Of a stretch of DNA of 64,000 nt, positions 1-9,495 are shown in pieces (within the stretch, counting starts at the first letter, position 1; each line of letters starts with the position of its first letter). Where the stretch lies: positions 310,001 through 374,000 of the forward strand of contig OZ245783.1 in assembly GCA_965227875.1 (NCBI GenBank), written 5' to 3'. The notes below the pieces were generated by a model, which did not search any database, was not told the origin of the DNA, and saw only the letters and a program-made list of their open reading frames with translations. This DNA is from G965227875 sp965227875 (GTDB lineage Bacteria; Pseudomonadota; Alphaproteobacteria; Rhizobiales; JAJFHC01). The position numbers and the translations under genes were made by a program.

Positions 1-238
1 CGCCGTGAACATCGCCCGCGAAGTGGCCGGTGCGGCAGGCGTGGACCCCTCCACGCCGCCGGTGATGGGCGGAGAGGACTTTTCCTTCATGCTCAATGCC
101 CGTCCGGGCGCCTTCATCTTCGTGGGCAATGGCAACACCGCCGGCGTGCACCACCCCGAATACGACTTCAACGACGAGGCGATCCCGGTGGGCTGCTCCT
201 ACTGGGCGACGCTTGCGGAAAAGACGATGCCGGCCTGA
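1..238 (+). CDS. M20 family amidohydrolase, C-terminal fragment
   Basis: Only the last 79 or so residues are present; the reading frame is open to the left edge. The segment MGGEDFSFML followed by GAFIFVGNG and GVHHPEYDFND is the characteristic C-terminal end of M20D-type amidohydrolases (hippurate hydrolase and N-acyl-amino-acid hydrolase type), where the glutamate in GGEDF and the histidine in HHP contribute to the metal site. These cytoplasmic enzymes hydrolyse N-acyl or N-carbamoyl amino acids. It ends 16 bp from the convergent P450 gene. The specific substrate cannot be told from this fragment. Confidence 0.85.
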   Translation, partial: AVNIAREVAGAAGVDPSTPPVMGGEDFSFMLNARPGAFIFVGNGNTAGVHHPEYDFNDEAIPVGCSYWATLAEKTMPA

Positions 239-254
239 GCCGGACAACCTGCCG

Positions 255-1424
255 TCAGTCCCATTCCACGGGCAGGCTCCTGAGTCCCCGGAAAGCCCAG
301 CCGGTCATCTCCGGCCGGGCGCCGGGCTGCAGCCGCAGACCGGGGAAGCGCGCGAACAGCCGCGGCAGCGCCACGTCCGCCACCAGCGCGCGCGATGCCG
401 CCGCGCCGGCACAGAAATGCGGTCCCGCGCCGAAGGCGATATGCGACCCGGCATTTTCCCGGGTGATATCGAACCTCTCGGCCCGTTCGAAGTGAGACGC
501 GTCGCGGTTTGCCGAACCGAACATGAAGAACACCCGGTCTTCAGGTTCGAATGTCACGCCGGCAGAACGGTACTGGCGCGCGACGCGGCGCGGCGACATG
601 CCGATGGGTGAAATCCAGCGGACATATTCGTCGAACACCTGGCCCCAGCCGACGGCTCCCTCGCGCACGAGGGCCAGTTGTCCGGGATGGGCGAGCAACG
701 CCCACGCCGAACCTGCGATCGCGTCCCTCGGCTCGTTCTGCCCGCCGCTTATCGCCAGCTTTATGTTCGCCCGAACGCTTTCCATCGGCAGCCCGGCCGC
801 GATCTGGACACTCAGCAGGTCGCTTCCGGGCTCCTTTTCGACTTCCGGCAATCGCTCGTCGATACAGGCGTCGATCCCGGCGGTCGCCTCGTGGCAACGC
901 TTCTCGACTTCCGGGTCGCCGGCATAATTCGCGATCCCGTCGATCATCGCCTGGGACCAGGCGTCCATGTCGCGGTAGTCCATGTTGACGAGGCCGGTGA
1001 TCAACTTCAGCGCCTCCGCGGAGACCGGCAGGGCATAGTCCGCCACAAGATCCGCCCTGCCGGCCGGGGTCAGGGCGTCCAGCAGGCGGTCCGCGTGGTC
1101 CGCGAACATCCGGGTCCACATCGTGCGCACAGTGCGCGGAGAAACCGACGGAAAGATCGCCTTGCGCTCCGCCTGATGGGCATCGCCGTCCTTGCGCATG
1201 AGGTTGTGGCCCATGAGACGGTTCATCAGGCCCTCAGGCTGATGGGAACTGAAGACGTCGATCATCTTCTCGTGCGTGCGGATGTCCTCGCGGCGGGTGA
1301 AGAGCGTGCTCCCGAGTTGCGGCACGTAGGCGATGGGGGCCTCCTGCCTCATCCGGGCGAGGTCCGGATAGGGGTCGCAAGTGAAGGCCGTCACGTCGAT
1401 TTCGTAGACCGGCGCGTCGCTCAT
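255..1424 (-). CDS. Cytochrome P450
   Basis: A soluble bacterial P450 of 389 residues, a normal length for the class. The haem-binding loop FGAGPHFCAG places the thiolate ligand at about Cys338, and the K-helix ExxR motif is EYVR at about residues 266-269. The I-helix reads GGQNEPRD at about 227-234 instead of the usual (A/G)GxxT, so the oxygen-activating threonine seems to be absent. No ferredoxin or ferredoxin reductase gene is nearby, so electrons must come from elsewhere in the genome. The ATG start has GGGAACGG just upstream. The gene diverges from the peptide-type ABC operon across 138 bp. The substrate is unknown. Confidence 0.93.
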   Translation of the reverse strand: MSDAPVYEIDVTAFTCDPYPDLARMRQEAPIAYVPQLGSTLFTRREDIRTHEKMIDVFSSHQPEGLMNRLMGHNLMRKDGDAHQAERKAIFPSVSPRTVRTMWTRMFADHADRLLDALTPAGRADLVADYALPVSAEALKLITGLVNMDYRDMDAWSQAMIDGIANYAGDPEVEKRCHEATAGIDACIDERLPEVEKEPGSDLLSVQIAAGLPMESVRANIKLAISGGQNEPRDAIAGSAWALLAHPGQLALVREGAVGWGQVFDEYVRWISPIGMSPRRVARQYRSAGVTFEPEDRVFFMFGSANRDASHFERAERFDITRENAGSHIAFGAGPHFCAGAAASRALVADVALPRLFARFPGLRLQPGARPEMTGWAFRGLRSLPVEWD

Positions 1425-1562
1425 GACCGTTCCCGCAAGGGTTTCCGGTCAATCCCGGATGCCTTCCGTTTCTGCATGGACTTGGTTCCGTGAGACAATT
1501 ACTGTGTCGACGACGGTAACAACAATGAGGCGAAAAGGACCGTCAAAAATGGGAGTAACAAA

Positions 1563-3140
1563 ATGCTATCAAGAATCGTCCTGACGATTGCCGTTGTCGC
1601 CATCGGACTGACCTCGGCATCCGCGAACACGTTGAAATACGCCTTCCAGGGATCGCTGAAGTCTCTCGATCCCTACACACTCAACGAAACATTCACGCTC
1701 GGCACTCTGGGCAACGTCTACGAGGGACTGACCGCCCGCGACCCCGAACTCAAGATCGTTCCCGCCCTGGCGGAACGCTGGGAAGTCGTGGAACCGACCC
1801 GCTGGCGTTTTCACCTCCGCAAGGGCGTGAAGTTCCACAACGGCAACGACTTCACCGCCGATGACGTGGTCTTTTCCGCAGACCGCGTACGGTCCAAGGG
1901 TTCGGACCTCAAGACGCGCATCGGCGCCGACGTGAAGGTCGAGAAAGTCGACGACCATACCGTCGATTTCGTCCTGTCGAGCCCCAACCCCATTCTCCAC
2001 TACGAGTGGGACACCTGGTACATCCTCGACAAGGAATGGGCGGAAGCCAACGGTGCGGCCGAGGTCACGGACGCCTCTTCCAAGGAAGAGAATTTCGCGG
2101 CCTTCAACGCGAATGGCACCGGTCCCTTCAAGATCACCGGCCATGAAGTCGGCGTGCGCACGAAGTTCAAAGCCAATTCGGACTGGTGGGGCAAGCCCGA
2201 ACACAACCTGACCAATGTGGAACTGGAAACGGTCGCCTCCGACGCCACCCGCGTCGCGGCCCTGCTTTCCGGCGATCTCGACATGGTCTATCCGGTTCCC
2301 GTGCAGGATCTCGACCGCGTCAACAACAACGCGGGCACGCGGGCCCTGACCGGCCCGGAACTGCGTACGATCTTCCTCGGCTTCGACCAGATGCGCGACG
2401 AGCTTCTGGCATCGAACGTGAAGGGCAAGAACCCCTTCAAGGACAAGCGCGTACGTCAGGCCTTCTACCAGGCGATCAACATCGAGGCGATCAAGTCCAA
2501 GATCATGCGCGGTCTGGCCACGCCGTCAGCCATCATGATCTCGCCCTTCCTGTTCGCCCATAGCGACGAGTTCGAACGGTACCCCTACGATGTGGACGCC
2601 GCGAAGAAACTGCTCGCCGACGCCGGTTATGCCGACGGCTTCGAGGTCGCCATGGACTGCCCGAACGACCGCTACGTCAACGACGAGGCGATCTGCCAGG
2701 CTGTGGTCTCCATGCTGGCGCGCATCGGGGTGAAGATCGACCTCCTGGCCCAGCCCAAGGCGAAGTACTTCGCCAAGGTTCTCCAGTCGAACGGTTACGA
2801 AACGTCCTTCTACCTTCTCGGATGGACACCCGGATCGCTCGACTCCTGGAACGTTCTGTCGAACCTGATGAACTGCCGTGACGAAAGCGGCAAGGGTTCG
2901 CCGTTCAACCTCGGCGGCTACTGCAACGCCAAGGTGGACGAACTGACCACGCAGATCCTGGGCGAGAACGATGCCGACAAGCGCAACGATCTCATTCGTC
3001 AGGCCTTCCGGCTTGCGCATGACGACGTCGGCTACATCCCGCTGCATCAGCAGGGTCTGGCATGGGGCGTGTCCGACAAGGTCGACCTCGTCCAGAGGGC
3101 CGACAATGTCTTCATGTTCCATCACGTCATGAAGAAATAG
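1563..3140 (+). CDS. ABC transporter substrate-binding protein, family 5 (peptide/opine type)
   Basis: A 525-residue periplasmic solute-binding protein. The first 22 or so residues form a cleavable signal peptide (a hydrophobic stretch ending in SASA). The body carries family 5 landmarks: the LDPY segment near the N-terminus, YEGLTARDPE, the WRFHLRKGVKFHNG region and NGTGPFKI. A GGGAG ribosome site lies 8 nt before the ATG. It is the first gene of an operon with two permeases and two ATPases. Family members bind di- and oligopeptides, nickel, opines or haem, and the ligand cannot be assigned from sequence. A strong hairpin follows the stop codon. Confidence 0.95.
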   Translation: MLSRIVLTIAVVAIGLTSASANTLKYAFQGSLKSLDPYTLNETFTLGTLGNVYEGLTARDPELKIVPALAERWEVVEPTRWRFHLRKGVKFHNGNDFTADDVVFSADRVRSKGSDLKTRIGADVKVEKVDDHTVDFVLSSPNPILHYEWDTWYILDKEWAEANGAAEVTDASSKEENFAAFNANGTGPFKITGHEVGVRTKFKANSDWWGKPEHNLTNVELETVASDATRVAALLSGDLDMVYPVPVQDLDRVNNNAGTRALTGPELRTIFLGFDQMRDELLASNVKGKNPFKDKRVRQAFYQAINIEAIKSKIMRGLATPSAIMISPFLFAHSDEFERYPYDVDAAKKLLADAGYADGFEVAMDCPNDRYVNDEAICQAVVSMLARIGVKIDLLAQPKAKYFAKVLQSNGYETSFYLLGWTPGSLDSWNVLSNLMNCRDESGKGSPFNLGGYCNAKVDELTTQILGENDADKRNDLIRQAFRLAHDDVGYIPLHQQGLAWGVSDKVDLVQRADNVFMFHHVMKK

Positions 3141-3168
3141 GCGGTCCTTCGCCTGAACCGACAAGGTC

Positions 3169-3198
3169 GGGCGGCCCCCGGGGAGCATGGGGCCGCCC
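3169..3198 (+). promoter_or_regulatory. Intercistronic hairpin between binding protein and permease
   Basis: GGGCGGCCCC at 3169-3178 is exactly complementary to GGGGCCGCCC at 3189-3198, with a 10-nt loop. No U-tract follows, so it is not a classical terminator. Hairpins at this position in ABC import operons commonly protect the upstream binding-protein message or partially attenuate downstream expression, giving more binding protein than permease. That role here is inferred. Confidence 0.6.
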
Positions 3199-3257
3199 GT
3201 TCCATCCGGTTCAGCTGTTGACGGGCTTCGGCCCAGGAGGGAACACCGGACGCGCCG

Positions 3258-4235
3258 ATGCTTACATTCATCATCCGTCGTTTCGCCCAGTCACTGATCG
3301 TCATGACGGTGGTCGGGCTGATCGCCTTCGTCCTGTTTCACTATGTCGGCGACCCGGTCAACCAGATGGTCGGCATAGAAACGACGCCGGAGGAGCGCGA
3401 AGCGCTTCGTGAACGGCTCGGCCTGAACGACCCGTCCTACGTCCAGTTCTTCCGGTTCGTCTCCGATGCCATCTATCTCGATTTCGGGATCTCCTACCAG
3501 TTCAAGAAACCGGTCGCGGACCTGATCTTCTCGCGCCTGCCGGCCACGCTGGAACTCGCCATCGTCTCCGCCGTGTTCGCGCTGTTCGCCGGCGTCGTCA
3601 TGGGCGTCTATTCCGGACTCAGGCCCGACTCCTGGATCTCCAGCTTCTTCCTCACCGTATCGCTCATCGGCGTCTCGCTTCCGACATTCCTGATCGGCAT
3701 CCTCCTCATCTTCGTCTTTGCGGTGAACCTGCAGCTGCTGCCCAGTTTCGGGCGCGGCGAGGTCATTGACTTCGGATTCTGGAACACCGGTCTGCTCACC
3801 GCCAGCGGGCTCAAGGCGCTCATCATGCCCGCGATCACGCTGGGCCTGTTCCAGCTGACCCTCATCATGCGCCTCGTGCGCGCGGAAATCCGCGAAGTGC
3901 TGCGCACGGACTACATCAAGTTCGCCCGCGCCCGCGGTCTCACTGACCGGGCGGTCAATTTCGGACACGCCTTCCGCAACACGCTCATTCCGGTCATCAC
4001 GATCACCGGCCTCCAGTTCGGGTCGATCATCGCCTTCGCCATCATCACCGAGACGGTGTTCCAGTGGCCGGGGATCGGCATTCTCTTCATCCAGGCGGTC
4101 CAGAACGTCGACGTGCCGATCATGGCCGCCTACCTGATGATGATCGCCTTTCTCTTCGTGATGATTAATCTCGTGGTCGACATCCTCTATGCGGTCGTCG
4201 ATCCGCGCATCCGCATCGATGCGAGAAAGGCCTGA
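3258..4235 (+). CDS. ABC transporter permease, DppB type
   Basis: A 325-residue inner-membrane permease. It starts with the typical cytoplasmic-to-membrane segment of DppB proteins (MLTFIIRRFAQSLIVM), has a large periplasmic loop after the first helix with EEREALRERLGL, and a later binding-protein-dependent transport signature around DYIKFARARGLTDRAVNFGHAFRNT, whose glycine contacts the ATPase. It pairs with the DppC-type permease that begins 4 bp after its stop. The ATG follows the binding-protein gene by 117 bp, containing the hairpin. Confidence 0.95.
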   Translation: MLTFIIRRFAQSLIVMTVVGLIAFVLFHYVGDPVNQMVGIETTPEEREALRERLGLNDPSYVQFFRFVSDAIYLDFGISYQFKKPVADLIFSRLPATLELAIVSAVFALFAGVVMGVYSGLRPDSWISSFFLTVSLIGVSLPTFLIGILLIFVFAVNLQLLPSFGRGEVIDFGFWNTGLLTASGLKALIMPAITLGLFQLTLIMRLVRAEIREVLRTDYIKFARARGLTDRAVNFGHAFRNTLIPVITITGLQFGSIIAFAIITETVFQWPGIGILFIQAVQNVDVPIMAAYLMMIAFLFVMINLVVDILYAVVDPRIRIDARKA

Positions 4236-4239
4236 CGCC

Positions 4240-5202
4240 ATGACCGACCAGGACATGAGCGCACCGCGTCCCGAAGGCGTAGCGGAAGGTCCGGGATTTT
4301 TCACCCGCGTGACGGACAGCGACCTCGCCTACTCCTTCCGCAAGTCCAGGATCACGATCCTCGCCACGGTCGTCGTCGGCATCTTTTTCGTGGTCACCCT
4401 GTTCACGCCGTGGCTCGCACCGCACAACCCGTTCGACCCGGCGACGCTCGACCTGCTCGACAGCCGGATCCCGCCCATCTGGATGGACGAGTCCGATCCT
4501 CGCTTCCTGCTGGGCACCGACGACCAGGGACGCGACATTCTCTCGACCATCATGTACGGGTCGCGCATTTCGCTTGGTGTCGGGTTTGCCAGCGTCATTC
4601 TCGGCGGGCTGCTCGGCATCGGGCTGGGTCTGGTGGCGGGTTACGTCGGCGGGCGGACCGACACCATCATCATGCGGATCGCGGACATCCAGCTCACCTT
4701 CCCGTCCATCCTGATCGCCCTGCTCATCGACGGGACCGCGTCGGCGATCATCGGCCCACAGGCCAAGGACGAGTCGGCCTTCTGGGTTCTCGTGCTGGCC
4801 ATATCGCTCTCCTTCTGGGTGCAGTACGCCCGCACCATCCGCTCCTCGACCCTGGTGGAACGCAACAAGGAATATGTCCAGGCCGCCCGGCTCATCGGGA
4901 TCTCGCCGCTGAAGATCATGATCCGGCACATTCTGCCCAACGTCATGAGCCCTGTGCTCGTCATCGCGACGATCAATCTCGGTCTGGCGATCATCCTCGA
5001 GGCGACGCTGTCCTTCCTTGGCGTCGGCATCCCGCCGACGGAACCCTCGCTCGGCACCTTGATCAGGATCGGCAACGACTTCCTGTTTTCCGGCGAGTGG
5101 TGGATCACGATCTTCCCGGGCGCGGCGCTCGCCGCGCTGGTCCTGTCCGTCAACCTCATGGGCGACTGGCTGCGCGACGCCCTCAACCCCAAACTCAGGT
5201 AG
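4240..5202 (+). CDS. ABC transporter permease, DppC type
   Basis: A permease of about 320 residues and the heterodimer partner of the preceding protein. After a hydrophilic N-terminal tail and the first helix it shows the LLGTDDQGRDILS segment typical of DppC/OppC. The ATPase-contact loop lies around VQAARLIGISPLKIM and the chain ends with SVNLMGDWLRDALNPK, a nearly invariant family ending. I chose the ATG 4 bp after the upstream stop, because the in-frame ATG further upstream lies inside the upstream gene and would add an atypical arginine-rich tail. The gene is translationally close-coupled with its neighbours. Confidence 0.94.
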   Translation: MTDQDMSAPRPEGVAEGPGFFTRVTDSDLAYSFRKSRITILATVVVGIFFVVTLFTPWLAPHNPFDPATLDLLDSRIPPIWMDESDPRFLLGTDDQGRDILSTIMYGSRISLGVGFASVILGGLLGIGLGLVAGYVGGRTDTIIMRIADIQLTFPSILIALLIDGTASAIIGPQAKDESAFWVLVLAISLSFWVQYARTIRSSTLVERNKEYVQAARLIGISPLKIMIRHILPNVMSPVLVIATINLGLAIILEATLSFLGVGIPPTEPSLGTLIRIGNDFLFSGEWWITIFPGAALAALVLSVNLMGDWLRDALNPKLR

Positions 5203-5212
5203 GCGTCCCCGC

Positions 5213-6190
5213 ATGAGCGAGCCGGTCCTCAGCGTCAGAAACCTCATGGTCCAGTTCCCGACCCGCCGCGGCACCCTGACCGCCGTCGACGACGTCTCCT
5301 TCGACGTCGCGCGCGGAGAGGTGCTCGGTGTCGTCGGCGAGTCCGGCGCCGGAAAGTCGATGACGGGGGTGGCCATCATCAACCTCATCGAGCCGCCCGG
5401 CCGTGTCGCCGGCGGCCAGATCCTCCTCAACGGGCGACGCATCGACAATCTCGCGCACGAGGAGATGCGCAAGGTTCGCGGCAAGAAGATCTCCATGGTG
5501 TTCCAGGACCCGCTCACCAGCCTCAATCCGCTCTACAGGATCGGCGACCAGATCATGGAGACCATGCTGACGCACCTGCCGATTTCCCAGGCGGAAGCAA
5601 AGTCCCGCGCCATCGCGCTGCTCGAGGAAGTGGGCATTCCGGCGGCGGCGAGCCGTTTCGGCTCCTATCCGCACGAGTTTTCCGGCGGCATGCGGCAGCG
5701 CGTGGTCATCGCCCTGGCGCTGTGCGCGGAACCGGAAATCGTCATCGCCGATGAACCGACCACCGCGCTCGACGTCTCGGTCCAGGCGCAGATCATCTCG
5801 CTGCTCAAGCGCCTGTGCGCGGAACGCGGAATGTCGGTCATGCTGATCACCCACGACATGGGCGTCATTGCCGAAACCGCCGACAGGGTGGCGGTGATGT
5901 ATGCCGGCCGCCTTGCCGAGATCGGACCGGTCCGCGATGTCATCAAGGCGGCCAAGCATCCCTATACGGAAGGCCTCATGGGGTCGATCCCGTCCCTCGA
6001 AGGCGACGCGGAGCAGCTTGTGCAGATACCCGGGTCCATGCCGAGGCTGAACGCCATTCCCAGCGGATGCGCCTTTCACCCGCGCTGCGTGCACGCATTC
6101 GGCCCCTGCACCACGGAACGCCCCGAGATCACGCCAACGGACAGCAACGAGGTCGCCTGCTGGCTCCATACGGAAAGGGCGGAAACATGA
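5213..6190 (+). CDS. ABC transporter ATP-binding protein, DppD type
   Basis: A 325-residue cytoplasmic ATPase that energises the importer. The Walker A is GESGAGKS near residue 45, the signature motif is FSGGMRQR, the Walker B is VIADEPTTALD and the switch histidine lies in LLITHDMGV. The C-terminus has the oligopeptide-transporter extension with CAFHPRC and several other cysteines, as in DppD/OppD, where it can carry an iron-sulfur cluster. It lies 10 bp after the DppC-type gene and its stop overlaps the next start in ATGA. Confidence 0.95.
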   Translation: MSEPVLSVRNLMVQFPTRRGTLTAVDDVSFDVARGEVLGVVGESGAGKSMTGVAIINLIEPPGRVAGGQILLNGRRIDNLAHEEMRKVRGKKISMVFQDPLTSLNPLYRIGDQIMETMLTHLPISQAEAKSRAIALLEEVGIPAAASRFGSYPHEFSGGMRQRVVIALALCAEPEIVIADEPTTALDVSVQAQIISLLKRLCAERGMSVMLITHDMGVIAETADRVAVMYAGRLAEIGPVRDVIKAAKHPYTEGLMGSIPSLEGDAEQLVQIPGSMPRLNAIPSGCAFHPRCVHAFGPCTTERPEITPTDSNEVACWLHTERAET

Positions 6191-7194
6191 GCGCCCCGCA
6201 GACGATCGTCGAAATCGACAACCTGAAACGCATGTTCGACGTCTCGCGCCCATGGCTCGCCCGTGTCATCGAACGCCGCGAAAAGGAACTGCTGACGGCC
6301 GTCGACGAGGTCTCGTTCTCCATCGAGAAGGGACAGACCTTCGGCCTTGTCGGAGAATCCGGGTCCGGCAAGTCGACCGTGGCCAAGATGGTCGTCGGCC
6401 TGCTGGACGCCACCGCCGGTCGCATCACCATCGACGGCACGGTGATGACGGCCGCCGCCGCCGACCGCCAGAAACAGCGCAGCCTGCGCCGCCGCATCCA
6501 GATGATCTTCCAGGACCCTTACGCGAGCCTCGACCCGCGCTGGCGGGTGGAAGACATCATCGCCGAGCCCATCCATGCCTTCGGGCTCGCCGACGGCAAG
6601 GCCGCCGTGCGCAAGCGCGTCGACGAACTCCTGCGGCTGGTGGGTCTCGATCCCTCCGACGGCGCCAAGTATCCGCACGAGTTCTCCGGCGGCCAGCGCC
6701 AGCGCATCTGCATCGCGCGGACGCTCGCGTCCAAACCCGAATTCATCGTGTGCGACGAACCGACCTCGGCGCTGGATGTCTCCGTCCAGGCCCAGATCCT
6801 GAACCTCATGCGCGACCTGCAGGACGAGTTCGGCCTGACCTACCTCTTCATCAGCCATGACCTGTCGGTCATCCGGCACATGTCGAACCGGATCGGCGTG
6901 ATGTATCTCGGACGGCTTGTCGAGATCGCACCGACGCGGGACCTGTTTTCCAATCCACGCCATCCCTACACGCGCATGCTGCTCAACGCCGTCCCCGACC
7001 TCGAAATGAGCGGGAAGGACAGAATTCCCGTAGAAGGCGAAATACCCAACCCCATCACACCACCCAGCGGTTGCACCTTCCATCCCCGGTGCCCGATGGC
7101 CGAAGAACGATGCCGTCGCGAAGTTCCTCTTGCAAGATCAGATAGTTACGGAACGGTAGCGTGTCACTTCGCCGAGGTCGTATCGCAGGGGTGA
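6187..7194 (+). CDS. ABC transporter ATP-binding protein, DppF type
   Basis: A 335-residue partner ATPase. It has Walker A GESGSGKS, signature FSGGQRQR, Walker B IVCDEPTSALD and the H-loop in FISHDLSV. The C-terminal oligopeptide extension contains CTFHPRCPMAEERC. The ATG overlaps the stop of the preceding ATPase (ATGA), which implies translational coupling and a DppD-DppF-like heterodimer. The reading frame extends further upstream, but only as sequence overlapping dppD, so this start is preferred. It is the last gene of the five-gene importer operon; no terminator-like structure is evident after it. Confidence 0.94.
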   Translation: MSAPQTIVEIDNLKRMFDVSRPWLARVIERREKELLTAVDEVSFSIEKGQTFGLVGESGSGKSTVAKMVVGLLDATAGRITIDGTVMTAAAADRQKQRSLRRRIQMIFQDPYASLDPRWRVEDIIAEPIHAFGLADGKAAVRKRVDELLRLVGLDPSDGAKYPHEFSGGQRQRICIARTLASKPEFIVCDEPTSALDVSVQAQILNLMRDLQDEFGLTYLFISHDLSVIRHMSNRIGVMYLGRLVEIAPTRDLFSNPRHPYTRMLLNAVPDLEMSGKDRIPVEGEIPNPITPPSGCTFHPRCPMAEERCRREVPLARSDSYGTVACHFAEVVSQG

Positions 7195-7409
7195 TCCGCT
7201 CGTCCGGCAGCACACTATGCTGAATGAAGTCCTAACCCGACTCACATTTCTTTAGAGATTCTTCCGTATGGTCTCGCGTGCGATCGATGCGCGGGAGAAC
7301 TGCCCTGCACGGGAGTGCTCCGGTATCGGGAGCCCACTTGGAAAACCGGACACCTGGCGCGGCATCCGGCAGCTTCCTCGCCGTCGAGGCCCGCGTTCTG
7401 GAGAGTGCA

Positions 7410-9086
7410 GTGAACGAAACGGACCATTTGAAGCGTCAGCTGGCGCAGGAACGCAAGGCCCGCGTCGAGGCCGAGCGCATGCTGGAAACGCTGAGCGCGG
7501 AACTCAACTCGGCGATAGACCGGGCGCGCGAGGAATCCGACCTGCGGCTTTCCAGCGAAGGACGCCTGAGCGAGGCCATCGAGCACATGTCCGAGGGCTT
7601 CGTGATCTACGACGAGAACGACAGGTTCGTTTTGTGCAATTCGCGCAATCGCGAAATCTTCGCCGCGACCGCCGACCTCTTCGTGCCCGGCAAGCACATC
7701 GGCGATATCCTGCGCGAAAGCGCGCGCCGCGGCCAGTACCGGACAAGCTACAACAATGACGAGGCCTGGTTCGAACGCCGGATGGACCAGTTCCGCAAGG
7801 CGGACGGTGTCTTCGTCGAGCACCTGTCGAGCGGGCAGTGGGTGCAGACCCGCGACCGCAGAACCAGGAACGGCTTCACGATCGGTGTAAGAACCGACAT
7901 CACCGATCTCATGCTGCGCGAGCGCGACTTGCGCGCATCCGAGGAACGCTTCCGGTCGGTTACCGAAGCCGCCCGTGACGGCATTGTCGCGATCGATCTC
8001 GCGGGGAACATCCTCACCTGGAACGAGGGTGCGTCCAACGTCCTCGGATACCCGCGCGAGGATACGGTCGACCTGTGCTTCCTCGATATTCTTTCCGGCA
8101 TCGACCGCCAGGAATTTCGCAAGGCGCTTGACCGCATGAGCGACATGAGCGGGTTCGGCGTCGCCACGGACATCCACAACGTTGTTTGCCGGACCGCTGC
8201 CGGCGAGGAAGTTCCGGTCGAAATCAGTGCGTCTTCGTGGATCTCCGAAGAAGGGCCCTGTTTCTCGCTGGTCGTCCGCGACATCACCGCACGGCTTGCC
8301 GCCGAACAGGAACAGGCCCGCCTCGAGCACCAGCTTCGGCACATGCAGAAACTCGAATCCCTGGGCACGCTGGCCGGCGGCACCGCGCACGAGTTCAACA
8401 ACATGCTGGTGCCCATGATCGGGCTCACGGAAATCGTCCTCGAGGACCTGCCCGAGAACAGTCCCGAACGCGAGAACCTGCAGATGGTGCTCGACGCCGG
8501 CATGCGGGCCAGGGAACTGGTGAAGAAAATCCTCGCCTTCAGCCGCGAACAGCCGCGCGAGACCAACGCGCTGGATATCCGCGAAACGGTGACCGACGCG
8601 CTGCAGTTCGTGCGTCAGACGGTCCCGTCCACCATCGAACTCGTCGAACACCTGGACGACGAGGAGCTGATCGTGTGGGCCGACGCCACCGAACTGCACC
8701 AGGTCATCCTCAATGTCATCGCCAATGCCGCCCATGCGATCGGAAACGGGGTCGGGACAATCGAGGTCAAACTTGGTTCCGAGATGTCCACCATCCCCGG
8801 CCCCAACGGACCGGCCTCGACACCGCACTGCCTGATCAGCATATCCGACTCCGGATGCGGCATGGACGAGCAAACGCTCGGACGCATCTTCGAACCCTTC
8901 TACACGACCAAGAACGTCGGCGAAGGCACCGGGCTCGGCCTTGCCATGATCCACGCCATCATCACGCGGCTCGAAGGCACGGTAGACGTGAAGAGCCGGG
9001 TCGGCGAAGGCACCTGTTTCGAGATCCGGCTGCCGCTGGTGGCTCTCGAGGAATTCGGCGAAACACCACTGATGAAGTCCGCCTGA
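7410..9086 (+). CDS. PAS-domain sensor histidine kinase
   Basis: A soluble kinase of about 558 residues with no membrane segment. It has an N-terminal coiled-coil-like stretch (KRQLAQERKARVEAERML), then a PAS domain at about 52-164, a second PAS at about 174-296 (the FRSVTEAARDGIVAID region), a HisKA-type dimerisation domain with the phospho-accepting histidine in GGTAHEFNNML at about His327, and a HATPase domain with an N-box around NVIANAAHAIG and G-boxes DSGCGMD and GEGTGLGLAM. I prefer the GTG preceded by GGAGAG 6 nt upstream; the reading frame is open for 44 further codons upstream with an ATG. The response regulator gene follows after 28 bp and is the likely partner. Confidence 0.93.
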   Translation: MNETDHLKRQLAQERKARVEAERMLETLSAELNSAIDRAREESDLRLSSEGRLSEAIEHMSEGFVIYDENDRFVLCNSRNREIFAATADLFVPGKHIGDILRESARRGQYRTSYNNDEAWFERRMDQFRKADGVFVEHLSSGQWVQTRDRRTRNGFTIGVRTDITDLMLRERDLRASEERFRSVTEAARDGIVAIDLAGNILTWNEGASNVLGYPREDTVDLCFLDILSGIDRQEFRKALDRMSDMSGFGVATDIHNVVCRTAAGEEVPVEISASSWISEEGPCFSLVVRDITARLAAEQEQARLEHQLRHMQKLESLGTLAGGTAHEFNNMLVPMIGLTEIVLEDLPENSPERENLQMVLDAGMRARELVKKILAFSREQPRETNALDIRETVTDALQFVRQTVPSTIELVEHLDDEELIVWADATELHQVILNVIANAAHAIGNGVGTIEVKLGSEMSTIPGPNGPASTPHCLISISDSGCGMDEQTLGRIFEPFYTTKNVGEGTGLGLAMIHAIITRLEGTVDVKSRVGEGTCFEIRLPLVALEEFGETPLMKSA

Positions 9087-9114
9087 CGGACGCGACGAGC
9101 ACAAGGAAATCAGA

Positions 9115-9486
9115 ATGGCGAACATACTCGTTGTCGACGACGAAGACATGGTCCGCTCGGTGGTCCGGCAGACGCTGGCCAAGAAGGGCTTCGACGTGCG
9201 CGAGGCCCGCAACGGCACTGAAGCCGTCCGCATGTACAAGGCGGATCCCGCGGATCTCGTGATCACCGACATCATCATGCCGGACAAGGAAGGCATCGAA
9301 CTGATCATCGAACTCAAGGCGATCAACCCGGACCTGAAGATCATCGCCATGTCTGGCGGCGGACGGACCGGTTCGACCGACTATCTCGCGCTCGCCCGGG
9401 AATTCGGCGCCGAGTACGTGTTCGAGAAGCCCTTCGACCGCGGCGACCTCGTGGCGGCGGTGATGTACTGTTTCGAACCCGCCTGA
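9115..9486 (+). CDS. Single-domain response regulator (CheY-like)
   Basis: A 123-residue receiver domain with no output domain. The acidic pair is in VVDDED near residues 8-9, the phospho-acceptor is Asp52 in VITDIIMPD, the switch serine is Ser80 and the conserved lysine is Lys105 in FEKPFDRG. It sits directly downstream of the PAS kinase and 9 bp upstream of the EAL-like protein. It probably acts by binding a partner protein when phosphorylated; the next gene product is an attractive candidate partner, which is inference. Confidence 0.93.
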   Translation: MANILVVDDEDMVRSVVRQTLAKKGFDVREARNGTEAVRMYKADPADLVITDIIMPDKEGIELIIELKAINPDLKIIAMSGGGRTGSTDYLALAREFGAEYVFEKPFDRGDLVAAVMYCFEPA

Positions 9487-9495
9487 CGACCTGCA

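Noticed and set aside
255..611. Plus-strand frames overlapping the P450 gene
   Set aside because: They are antisense shadows; the minus-strand frame has the haem-binding and ExxR motifs.
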